A DNA stretch of 7,606 bases from JBKJZO01 sp046715235. Lineage in GTDB: Bacteria > Actinomycetota > Actinomycetes > BP-191. The notes beneath the pieces are model-generated. The model was not told the origin of the DNA. It ran no database searches and worked only from the letters and a program-made list of their open reading frames with translations. Location: the NCBI GenBank assembly GCA_046715235.1, contig JBKJZO010000035.1:1-7606 (forward strand), in the 5' to 3' direction. Positions 1 through 6,272 of this stretch are shown here, one piece after another. The position numbers and the translations under genes are program-made. How positions within the stretch are numbered: the stretch's first letter is position 1; each line of letters opens with the position of its first letter.

Positions 1-2
1 TC

Positions 3-2528
3 GGCCTGCAGATGGACCTGCGCGAGTTGGCCGCGGTCGGCCGCAAGGCGCTGCTCGTCGCGGTCGTCGGTGTCACCCTCCCGTTCGCTGCCGGCTATGG
101 CGTGGCGGCGGCGCTCGGCCAGAAGCCGATGACGGCGATCTTCCTCGGCGCTGCACTGACGGCGACGAGCGTCGGGATCACCGCCCGCGTCTTCGGTGAC
201 CTGCGCGCGCTCGCGAGCGTCGAAGCACGCACCGTCCTGGGCGCGGCGGTCGCGGACGACGTACTCGGACTGGTCGTGCTCACGGTCGTCGTGCGCGTCG
301 CCGGTGGTGGAGACATCACCCCGACCCTCGTCCTGGGCACGATCGGCCTGGCTGTCGCCTTCCTAGCGGTTGTCGGCGGCGGCGCGACGTACCTCATCCC
401 CAAGATCGTCGACTGGGTCGAGGACCGCACCCGTTCCGCCGCGACGCTGCTCGTTCTCGCGCTCTGCTTGACCTTCGCCATCGCGCGTTTGGCCTCCGCC
501 GCGAATCTCGCTCCGGTCGTCGGCGCGTTCGTCGCGGGCCTCGCCCTCTCGCGGTGCCGCAACGTCGATCGGGTACGCCGCGAGATCACGCCGATCGCGC
601 ATTTGTTCATCCCGGTGTTCTTCCTGCTCATCGGCGTTGACGTCGAGTTGCGCGAAATGCTGCGGCCGTCAGTGCTCGGCCTGGCCGCCGCGCTGCTCGC
701 GGTCGCCGTCGTCGGCAAGATCGCCGCGGGCTACGTCGTCGGCCGCACCGGCGGAGACCGGCTGCTCATCGGACTCGGCATGATGCCGCGCGGCGAGGTC
801 GGCCTGATCTTCGCCACCCTCGGTCTGCAGCAGGGGATCCTCGGTGCCGACGTGTACGGCGCGCTGCTGCTCGTCGTGCTCAGCACGACTCTCGTCACGC
901 CGCCGGTGCTGCGCGTCCGGCTCGTCAAATTGCGCGCTGCGCGCAAGGCGGCCAGGCCGGAGCCAAAGCCGGCCGGCGGCTGGCTCGTCGAGCACGACGG
1001 CGTGGTTGACCTCGCCGCCACGCCGCCCGACCATGAGCTGCTGCACGTCGTCCTGCGCGCGGCCAGGCTGTGTGCACATGCGTCGCCAGGGGAACGGCTG
1101 CTGCGCTGGCTCGCGAACGAGTCGGACACGTCCGTCCGCTGGGATTCGACTGCAACCAAAGAACTTTTCGAGGTTCTGCGAGAAGGCGACGCCAGGTCGT
1201 GGCGACTGCTGGAAGTCACCGGCATCCTCGGACGAGCGTTGCCGGAGCTGGCCGCGTCGCTGGAACGCCGCCGCAACGATGCGACCGAACTCGACCCGGT
1301 GAGTGCGTTGCGCTGGAGGACTGTCGAGTCGGTACGCCGCGTCGTCGTTCGCGACAACCGCGCTCGGTCGGCGTACGCCAAGCTGGAGAAGCCTGACTGG
1401 CTGTTGCTGGCCGCGCTTGTCGTCGACACGGCCGACGTCAGGGCGTCTGCCGTTGTCACCGCTCGTCGCCTTGCGCAGCGGCTCGATCTGGGCGCCGCCG
1501 CCGAACAACACGTGGCGGCGCTGATCGCCGACAAGGACCTGCTGTCGGCGGCCGCGCGACGTCTCGACGGCTTCTCCGAGGAGTCGGTTCTCGGACTCGC
1601 GGTCCACCTCGGTAGCCATGAGCGGGCGGCCGCTCTCTACATTCTGACCATCGCCGACGACGGGATCGACGGGCCGCAGCGGGCCCGTGTCGAGACCCTG
1701 TTCGGCCTCTTGCAGGAGGCACTCGCGCACCCCGAACTCACGTCGCGGGACGCGCGCAACCTGGTCGAAGAGCGTCGCAGCGCAGCCGCTCGGCTCGCGA
1801 CGGCTGGGTCGGCAGCAGCCGAACGCATCGAGACGGCCCCACGCGCCTACCTACTGCGGCACGACCCCGCCACCGTGGCGCGGCACGCGTCACTCGTCGA
1901 TCCGGTGCCCTCCCGTGGGTCGGTCCGCGTCGACACCAACTGGGCGGGTGACCACTGGCGCGTCGACGTCGTCGCCCTGGACCAGCCAGGTTTGCTGGCG
2001 AAGGTCACCGGCGGGCTCGCCGAGCTGCAGATAGACATCGTTGACGCTGACATCGTGAGCTGGCCTGACGGGGCGGGGCTTGAGTCCTTCGGCATCGCCG
2101 GAGATGTCGTTGCACCCGCGGACATCATCACGGCGGCCGTGAAGCAGAGCCTGCGCGCAGAACACTCCCCGCCCGGCGTGGTGGGGGTCTCGGTGACGTA
2201 CGACGACGCCGCCTCACCCTGGCACACGATTGTTGAAACGACGGCGCCCGACCGGCCAGGGCTCCTTTACTCGATCTCCGCGGCATTCGCCACGGTGGGC
2301 GTCAACGTGCACACGGCACGAGCAGCGACGCTCGACGACGACGTGCACGACGTCTTTGTGGTAACCGATCGGCACGGCAACAAGCTCGACGAACGCACCA
2401 AGGCGGCATTCGAAGAAGCGCTGCGGGCCGGCCGACGGCCTGGCAGGCAGCGGTTCCGCCGATCTCCGAACACAGTTGATACATCCCCGAAACACGCGGG
2501 TCATTCGGCAGAAACTGTCGTTCCTTAG
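3..2528 (+). CDS. CPA2 cation:proton antiporter fused to a GlnD-like HD/ACT-ACT module (5' partial)
   Basis: The reading frame is open from base 3, so the true start lies upstream; numbering here counts the Met at base 12 as residue 1. Residues 1-300 are membrane segments of a CPA2 (Kef/NapA-like) exchanger: an ALTATSVGITAR motif (48-59), an Asp-Asp pair (82-83, bases 255-260) as in electrogenic members such as NapA, a TM lysine (236) and MPRGEVGL (258-265). The first one or two helices are missing. Residues 322-600 match the central and HD region of actinobacterial GlnD, and 648-697 and 738-805 are two ACT domains with DQPGLLAKV and DRPGLLYSI. The GlnD nucleotidyltransferase domain is absent. 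HD ligands are mostly lost: the usual HDIGK reads VDTAD (471-475). I infer a proton-coupled exporter of K+, Na+ or NH4+ in the cytoplasmic membrane, controlled by a cytoplasmic nitrogen (glutamine) sensor. The substrate cannot be read from the sequence. Amt follows 37 bases after the stop. Confidence 0.88.
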   Translation, partial: GLQMDLRELAAVGRKALLVAVVGVTLPFAAGYGVAAALGQKPMTAIFLGAALTATSVGITARVFGDLRALASVEARTVLGAAVADDVLGLVVLTVVVRVAGGGDITPTLVLGTIGLAVAFLAVVGGGATYLIPKIVDWVEDRTRSAATLLVLALCLTFAIARLASAANLAPVVGAFVAGLALSRCRNVDRVRREITPIAHLFIPVFFLLIGVDVELREMLRPSVLGLAAALLAVAVVGKIAAGYVVGRTGGDRLLIGLGMMPRGEVGLIFATLGLQQGILGADVYGALLLVVLSTTLVTPPVLRVRLVKLRAARKAARPEPKPAGGWLVEHDGVVDLAATPPDHELLHVVLRAARLCAHASPGERLLRWLANESDTSVRWDSTATKELFEVLREGDARSWRLLEVTGILGRALPELAASLERRRNDATELDPVSALRWRTVESVRRVVVRDNRARSAYAKLEKPDWLLLAALVVDTADVRASAVVTARRLAQRLDLGAAAEQHVAALIADKDLLSAAARRLDGFSEESVLGLAVHLGSHERAAALYILTIADDGIDGPQRARVETLFGLLQEALAHPELTSRDARNLVEERRSAAARLATAGSAAAERIETAPRAYLLRHDPATVARHASLVDPVPSRGSVRVDTNWAGDHWRVDVVALDQPGLLAKVTGGLAELQIDIVDADIVSWPDGAGLESFGIAGDVVAPADIITAAVKQSLRAEHSPPGVVGVSVTYDDAASPWHTIVETTAPDRPGLLYSISAAFATVGVNVHTARAATLDDDVHDVFVVTDRHGNKLDERTKAAFEEALRAGRRPGRQRFRRSPNTVDTSPKHAGHSAETVVP
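2478..2515 (+). promoter_or_regulatory. Predicted GlnR operator upstream of amt (four half-sites)
   Basis: Four pentamers lie at exact 11-base steps with six-base spacers: GATAC (2478-2482), GAAAC (2489-2493), GTCAT (2500-2504) and GAAAC (2511-2515). This matches the a-b-a-b arrangement of the actinobacterial GlnR site (gTnAC-n6-GaAAC repeated) known from amtB and glnA promoters. Both b sites are perfect, and each a site has one mismatch. The operator lies inside the last codons of the antiporter-GlnD fusion. A weak -10 candidate, TAGCTT (2526-2531), would put the operator centre near -41; TACATC (2541-2546) is another. Nitrogen limitation would then induce amt independently of the upstream gene. 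Confidence 0.72.
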
Positions 2529-2555
2529 CTTCGGCCCCAGTACATCGACTCGACT

Positions 2556-2561
2556 AGGAGG
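2556..2561 (+). promoter_or_regulatory. Ribosome binding site fixing the amt start at GTG 2566
   Basis: AGGAGG is a full Shine-Dalgarno sequence four bases before GTG 2566. This start gives a clean Sec signal peptide. The frame stays open back to TTG 2476, but that start has no comparable site and would place translation across the GlnR operator. Confidence 0.75.
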
Positions 2562-2565
2562 CACT

Positions 2566-4098
2566 GTGCGCCTGCACATCAAAGCCGCCGCGACAGCGGC
2601 GTTAACGACTGGGTTGGTCCTTGCAGGCACCGCAGCTGCCTGGGCCGATGAGCTCGACGCGGGGGGCACGACAACGCCGGAGCTGACCCACACCGACATC
2701 AGCCTCAACCTGATGTTCATCGTCATCGGCGCAGTTCTGGTCATCTTCATGCAGGCCGGATTCGCCTTGGTCGAGACAGGTTTCTGTCGCGCGAAGCACG
2801 CCGCTCACGTCGTGACGACCAACTTCGCCATTTTCGGCCTCGGTTTCGTGGCGTTCATGGCGGTCGGCTTCCCGCTGATGTTCGGCGGGTTCACCTACGG
2901 CGCGTTCGGCATGAACGAGGCGATTGGCAGCGAGCTGATCGGCAAGGGCAGCTGGGTGTTCCTCTGGGACGGCCCCTGGTTCCTGATCGGGGAAAAGGCT
3001 GGCAGCGTCGCAGTTCTCGCGTTCTTCCTCTACATGGTCGCGTTCATGGACACCGTCGCGACGATCCCGACCGGCTCGATGGCCGAGCGGTGGAAGTTCA
3101 AGAGCTTCATGCTTTGGGGCCTGTTCTGCGGCGCGATCTACTACCCGCTGTTCGGGGCATGGACCTGGGGCGGCGGCTGGCTCGCAGACACCTGGGACAC
3201 CATGAGTCTGGGCGCCGGGTACGTCGACTTCGCCGATTCGGGCGTCGTGCACGCAATGGGCGGTATGGCGGCGCTCTCAGGAGCGATCGTTCTCGGCCCG
3301 CGCCTCGGCAAGTACGGCAAGAACGGCGAAGTTCGCACCCTTGCTGCGCACCACATCCCGATGGCGCTGCTCGGCACGTTCATCCTGCTGTTCGGCTGGT
3401 TCGGCTTCAACGCCGCGTCGACCTTCGCAGCAACCGACCACCGCTTCGCAACGGTTGCGGCGAACACCGGTATCGCCGGAGCTTTCGGCGCCACTATCGC
3501 GCTGACGTACATCTTCTGGAAGACCGGAAAGCCGGACCCGGGCATGGCCGCCAACGGCATGCTCGCGGGCCTGGTCGCGATCACCGCGCCGTGTGCGTTT
3601 GTCGACCCGTGGGCGGCGGCACTGATCGGCTCGATCGCAGGCGTGCTCGTCATCCATTCGATCTGGTTCGTCGAGCGCACGCTCAAGATTGACGACCCGG
3701 TGGGCGCCATCTCGGTTCACGGCGTCAACGGCCTGTTCGGTGTCCTGTGCGTCGGCATCTTCGCCAACGGCAAGTACGGCGCCGCATGGAACGGCTCGTC
3801 TGTCGAGGGTGTGACCGGTGTCATCAAGGGTGAATGGGGCCAGCTCGGCGCCCAGGCGCTCGCCGCAGTCGTGATCATCATTGTCGGCGGAGGTCTGTCC
3901 TACGGCTTCTTCAAGCTGCAGGACAAACTCACCAAGGGCGGCATCAGGTCCGAAATCGCGGACGAGCTCGCCGGTCTGGACGAGTCCGAGATGGGCGTTT
4001 TCGCCTACGGGTTCCACCAGAACGACGAGGACATGGAGGCCGAGTTGGCCGACGCCGCGTCGCGGACCGGAGGCAAGCCGCAGGCACCACAAGGTTGA
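2566..4098 (+). CDS. amt: Ammonium transporter, Amt/MEP family
   Basis: A 510-residue channel-like transporter that takes up NH4+/NH3 across the cytoplasmic membrane. Residues 1-28 form a signal peptide (basic start, hydrophobic core, AWA before the probable cut), followed by about eleven membrane helices. The family signature is present as DFADSGVVH (221-229). The twin pore histidines are H229 and H385 (ISVHGVNG), the Phe of the periplasmic gate aligns at F160 (before the AER motif at 173-175), and a WGGG tryptophan lies at W201. The signature carries Asp224 where Gly is usual. The cytoplasmic tail keeps the GLDESEMG element (470-477) that couples Amt subunits and meets PII proteins, then adds an acidic, low-complexity end of about 30 residues. 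Amt proteins are often 400-460 residues, so the signal peptide and tail explain the length. No glnK follows; a PII partner must be encoded elsewhere. The GlnR-like operator implies induction under nitrogen limitation. Confidence 0.95.
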   Translation: MRLHIKAAATAALTTGLVLAGTAAAWADELDAGGTTTPELTHTDISLNLMFIVIGAVLVIFMQAGFALVETGFCRAKHAAHVVTTNFAIFGLGFVAFMAVGFPLMFGGFTYGAFGMNEAIGSELIGKGSWVFLWDGPWFLIGEKAGSVAVLAFFLYMVAFMDTVATIPTGSMAERWKFKSFMLWGLFCGAIYYPLFGAWTWGGGWLADTWDTMSLGAGYVDFADSGVVHAMGGMAALSGAIVLGPRLGKYGKNGEVRTLAAHHIPMALLGTFILLFGWFGFNAASTFAATDHRFATVAANTGIAGAFGATIALTYIFWKTGKPDPGMAANGMLAGLVAITAPCAFVDPWAAALIGSIAGVLVIHSIWFVERTLKIDDPVGAISVHGVNGLFGVLCVGIFANGKYGAAWNGSSVEGVTGVIKGEWGQLGAQALAAVVIIIVGGGLSYGFFKLQDKLTKGGIRSEIADELAGLDESEMGVFAYGFHQNDEDMEAELADAASRTGGKPQAPQG

Positions 4099-4105
4099 GT
4101 TGTGC

Positions 4106-4141
4106 GCCGGGGCGGGTCGGTTACGGCCGATCCGCCCCGGC
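4106..4141 (+). terminator. Hairpin terminator after amt
   Basis: A 15-bp stem pairs 4106-4120 with 4127-4141, all Watson-Crick except one G-T wobble (4116/4131), around the six-base loop TTACGG. A short T-rich stretch (TCTTT) follows. It starts eight bases after the amt stop and should end most amt transcripts, so the next gene would be read by leakage or from an unrecognised promoter. Confidence 0.85.
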
Positions 4142-4173
4142 TCTTTCGCGCAAATAACGGGAGGAGCGGTTCG

Positions 4174-4536
4174 ATGCTGATGGCGAGGCCCTTCGCCGCG
4201 AGGGCGGCATCTGTCGGCGTCGAAATACCCAGCCACCTCACGCACGGGCCCATCTCGGTGGACCTCGAGGGGTACGACGTCCGGCTCGGCGAGGAACCGG
4301 TCGAACTCACCGCGCTACAGGTCGAATTACTTGCACTGTTCCTCGCCGCGCCGACACGGGTGTGGAGCCGCGAGCAACTCACCTGGGTGTGCTGGCGCGA
4401 TACGGCAGAGGGCCGGCGGGTCGACGTACAGCTCAGCCGCATCCGCATGAAGCTCGGTCTGGATTTGTTCCGCAACGTGCGTGAGCGCGGTTGGGGCCTT
4501 CGACCGATGCCGTTCCCGGCCAACGCCCCCAGCTAG
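4174..4536 (+). CDS. Stand-alone OmpR/PhoB-type winged-helix DNA-binding protein (no receiver domain)
   Basis: A 120-residue protein. Residues 25-109 fit the OmpR-family Trans_reg_C winged helix: an N-terminal beta segment (ISVDLEGYDVRLGEEPVEL), ELTALQVELLALFL as the first helix, VWSREQL as the positioning helix, RRVDVQLSRIRMKLG (81-95) as the recognition helix, and NVRERGWGL (101-109) as the wing hairpin. There is no phospho-acceptor receiver domain; only about 24 unremarkable residues precede the DNA-binding domain. ATG 4174 is chosen because GGGAGGAG (4159-4166) lies seven bases upstream; the frame continues upstream into the terminator hairpin, which is unlikely to be coding. It sits just beyond the amt terminator and ends four bases from the convergent glbO. 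A local regulator of the transport genes is possible but unproven. The family call is firm; the target is unknown. Confidence 0.82.
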   Translation: MLMARPFAARAASVGVEIPSHLTHGPISVDLEGYDVRLGEEPVELTALQVELLALFLAAPTRVWSREQLTWVCWRDTAEGRRVDVQLSRIRMKLGLDLFRNVRERGWGLRPMPFPANAPS

Positions 4537-4540
4537 AGCA

Positions 4541-4927
4541 TCAGATCCGGTTCGTCAGTGCATGCGCCGCGTCGAACAGGTACCGCCACAGTTGCTCGTC
4601 CAGCTCAGGCGCTAGCTCGAGAGACGCGACGGCGGCGCGCATGTGCTTGAGCCACGTGTCGCGGGCTCTGGCGTCGATGGGGAAGGGTGCATGGCGCATC
4701 CGCAGGCGAGGGTGACCGCGCTGCTCGTCGTACGTGCGAGGCCCACCCCAGTACTGCATGAGAAACAGCCGTAGGCGCACCTCGGCGTCCGCCAGTTCGT
4801 CCTCGGGGTAGATCGGCCGCAGGATCGGATCGGCGGCCACGGCGGTGTAGAAATGCCGCACGAGGCGGGTGAACGCCTGCTCACCACCGACCGCGTCGTA
4901 GAACGAGATCCCCTCTGCATGAGTCAC
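4541..4927 (-). CDS. glbO: Group II truncated haemoglobin (trHbO)
   Basis: A 128-residue 2-on-2 globin, the same size as and clearly alike Mycobacterium tuberculosis GlbO, including the strings YWGGPRTY and GHPRLRMRHAPF. Key haem-pocket residues are present: Tyr27 (B10), Tyr40 (CD1), proximal His79 (F8) and Trp92 (G8), corresponding to mycobacterial Tyr23, Tyr36, His75 and Trp88. The protein binds haem and O2 in the cytoplasm. Roles proposed for the family are oxygen handling, peroxide or NO chemistry, and help to respiration at low O2. The start is GTG (4927-4925), with a weak GGGGA site about nine bases upstream; no other start in this frame fits better. It is divergent from osmC across an 84-base gap and convergent with the winged-helix gene. 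Confidence 0.96.
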   Translation of the reverse strand: MTHAEGISFYDAVGGEQAFTRLVRHFYTAVAADPILRPIYPEDELADAEVRLRLFLMQYWGGPRTYDEQRGHPRLRMRHAPFPIDARARDTWLKHMRAAVASLELAPELDEQLWRYLFDAAHALTNRI

Positions 4928-5011
4928 GTGCGCATTGTCCCCACTTTGCTCGTGTCGCCCATACCGCGAGGATGGCCCCTACACACCCGCGTACCCGAAG
5001 GAGCCGCCACG
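4928..5011. promoter_or_regulatory. Divergent promoter region between glbO and osmC
   Basis: These 84 bases must hold the start signals for both genes. Toward osmC, TTGCTC (4946-4951) and GAGGAT (4968-4973), 16 bases apart, are a weak -35/-10 candidate. GAAGGAG (4997-5003) is the osmC ribosome binding site, eight bases before its ATG. I see no convincing operator palindrome and no clear promoter toward glbO. Confidence 0.4.
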
Positions 5012-5445
5012 ATGGTTGACCGCAAAGCGTCCGCAACGTGGGAGGGCGACCTGTTCTCCGGCAAGGGCACGGTGTCGCTGGATTCCAAGCTCGCGGGTCC
5101 GCTCGATGTCACCTGGGCCGCGCGCGCCGAGGACCCGGAAGGCATGACCAGCCCCGAAGAGCTGATAGCGGCCGCGCACTCGGCCTGCTACTCGATGGCG
5201 TTCGCCAACATGCTGGCCAAGAACGGCACCCCGCCTGACCGGCTCGACACGAGTGCGGTCGTCTCGTTCGAGAAGGGCGAGGCCGGCTTCTCGGTGACCC
5301 GCTCGGCCCTCACCGTGCGGGCCAGCGTGCCCGGCATCGACGCCGAAACGTTCGCCTCGATCGCCGACCAGGCCAGGGACGGCTGCCCGGTTTCGAGGCG
5401 CTCAAGGGCAACGTCGAGATCACGGTCGACGCGGCTCTGGCCTAG
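5012..5445 (+). CDS. osmC: OsmC/Ohr-family organic hydroperoxide reductase, frameshifted near the 3' end
   Basis: This is an OsmC-type thiol peroxidase that reduces organic hydroperoxides in the cytoplasm. The start is ATG 5012 with a good GAAGGAG site. Family landmarks are the TSPEELIAAAHSACYSMAF segment (46-64), with peroxidatic Cys59, and DGCPVS (123-128), with resolving Cys125; these are the same positions as in E. coli OsmC. After Ser128 the frame slips. Read with one base restored at about 5396, the sequence continues as KALKGNVEITVDAALA and stops at TAG 5443-5445, giving a normal 144-residue protein. In the uncorrected frame the family ending is lost and translation runs on to 5659, antisense to the TPR gene. 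Either the gene is recently broken or the base is missing from the assembly. Both cysteines lie before the break. Family assignment is firm; functional state is uncertain. Confidence 0.88.
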
Positions 5446-5450
5446 CGCCC

Positions 5451-5466
5451 AGCCCGCGGTCGGGCT
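5451..5466. terminator. Possible small bidirectional terminator hairpin
   Basis: AGCCCG (5451-5456) and CGGGCT (5461-5466) form a perfect 6-bp stem with loop CGGT between the convergent osmC and TPR genes, touching the TPR stop codon. There is no T-tract on either strand, so the call is weak. Confidence 0.3.
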
Positions 5467-6179
5467 CAGCTTCGCAGCCGGGCGGCGTCCTCGTCGCGAC
5501 CCTGGTCCTCGAGCAGTTCGATCAGGTACTCGCGGGCGTCGTCGTCGCCCACTGCAACCGCGAGCCGGTACTGCTCTTCGGCCTCCTCGACGCGCCCGGT
5601 CTCCTCGAGCAGCTGCGCCAGATTGCCCAGCGCCTCCTCGGTGTCACCCGCTGCGATAGCGAGCCGGTACTGCGCCTCGGCCTCGTCGAGCCGGTCGAGG
5701 CGCTCGCCAAGCAGGAATCCGTAGTTGTTGTGCGCCCCGCTGACCCCTGCCTCGGCCGCCGTCCGGTAGTGCCGCTCGGCGTCGGCGTACCGGCCCATCT
5801 CCTCGTAGAGATCGGCGAGCGGCAGGTGCGCGTCGGCCTGTCCCGCGTCGACGGCGGCGCGTAGCTGCACCTCGGCTTCGGGGAGGCGGCCCTGCTCCCG
5901 CAACAGGTCGGCCAGGTTGGTGCGCGCGTTGTCCGTGTCGCCCTCCGCGAGCGCCGCGCGGAACTCGCGCTCCGCGTCGGCCGGCCGGCCAAGGCGTTCG
6001 GCGAGCAGGTATCCGTAGTTGTTGTGCGCGCGGGCGACACCGGCGTCGATGGCGGCGAGGTAGTACTGCTCGGCCTCGCCCAGGCGGCCGAGGTCTTCGC
6101 ACAGATCGGCGAGATCGACGTACGCCGACCTGTCGCCCTGCGCGATCGCGTCGAGGTAGCGGCGCTCAGCGTCTTCCAT
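5466..6179 (-). CDS. TPR-repeat protein
   Basis: A 237-residue protein made almost wholly of about seven tetratricopeptide-like repeats of 32-34 residues. Each shows the pattern A-E-x-x-[YF]-R-x-A-[IV] ... A-x-x-[NL]-x-[AG]-x-L-L-x-x-x-G-R. TPR solenoids bind other proteins; no catalytic domain, signal peptide or membrane segment is present, so it is likely a cytoplasmic scaffold. ATG 6179 is preferred over ATG 6188 because GGTGAAGG (6196-6189) sits nine bases before it but abuts the upstream ATG. Repeats 1-3 and 4-6 form two copies of a 98-residue block. The gene is convergent with osmC (20-base gap) and divergent from malQ. The partner is unknown; similar TPR proteins in actinobacteria are mostly uncharacterised. 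Confidence 0.88.
   Translation of the reverse strand: MEDAERRYLDAIAQGDRSAYVDLADLCEDLGRLGEAEQYYLAAIDAGVARAHNNYGYLLAERLGRPADAEREFRAALAEGDTDNARTNLADLLREQGRLPEAEVQLRAAVDAGQADAHLPLADLYEEMGRYADAERHYRTAAEAGVSGAHNNYGFLLGERLDRLDEAEAQYRLAIAAGDTEEALGNLAQLLEETGRVEEAEEQYRLAVAVGDDDAREYLIELLEDQGRDEDAARLRS
5589..6176 (-). repeat. Tandem duplication of a 294-base three-TPR block
   Basis: Two adjacent in-frame blocks, 5883-6176 and 5589-5882, each encode 98 residues. A hand alignment without gaps gives 48 of 98 identical residues, including AHNNYG in the middle repeat and GDT in the third. At DNA level the best-kept part is a 19-base match at 5717-5735 and 6011-6029, exactly 294 bases apart. Confidence 0.7.
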
Positions 6180-6272
6180 GCGACGCATCCTTCACCACGG
6201 CGCGGCTGTTGAGGTATTCCTGGCTGTGCTCGGTACCGTCCCGACTATGAACCGACACGGCGGAGCAGCGAG
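6180..6272. promoter_or_regulatory. Divergent intergenic region between the TPR gene and malQ
   Basis: This gap must carry promoters for both genes. Toward malQ, TTGAGG (6209-6214) and TACCGT (6234-6239) with a 19-base spacer are a weak promoter candidate. GGAG (6262-6265), seven bases before TTG 6273, is the likely malQ ribosome binding site. No operator repeat was seen. Confidence 0.3.

Noticed and set aside
669..1730. Long open frame on the minus strand (353 codons) opposite the GlnD-like region
   Set aside because: It is an antisense shadow of a high-GC gene: Arg, Gln and Asp rich, no domain pattern, no ribosome binding site, while the plus frame has clear family motifs.
2476..2565. Longer amt start at TTG 2476
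   Set aside because: It would add 30 polar residues ahead of a complete signal peptide and translate through the operator; GTG 2566 has a perfect AGGAGG site.
4120..4124. GTTAC in the amt terminator loop as a GlnR half-site
   Set aside because: No GAAAC follows at the required spacing; a single pentamer is expected by chance.
3277..4245. Long minus-strand frame (322 codons) opposite amt
   Set aside because: It mirrors amt codons, has no recognisable domain, and crosses the amt terminator; amt is certain on the other strand.
4853..5011. Upstream extension of the osmC frame
   Set aside because: It overlaps the divergent glbO start and lacks family similarity; ATG 5012 has a good ribosome binding site and matches the family's N-terminus.
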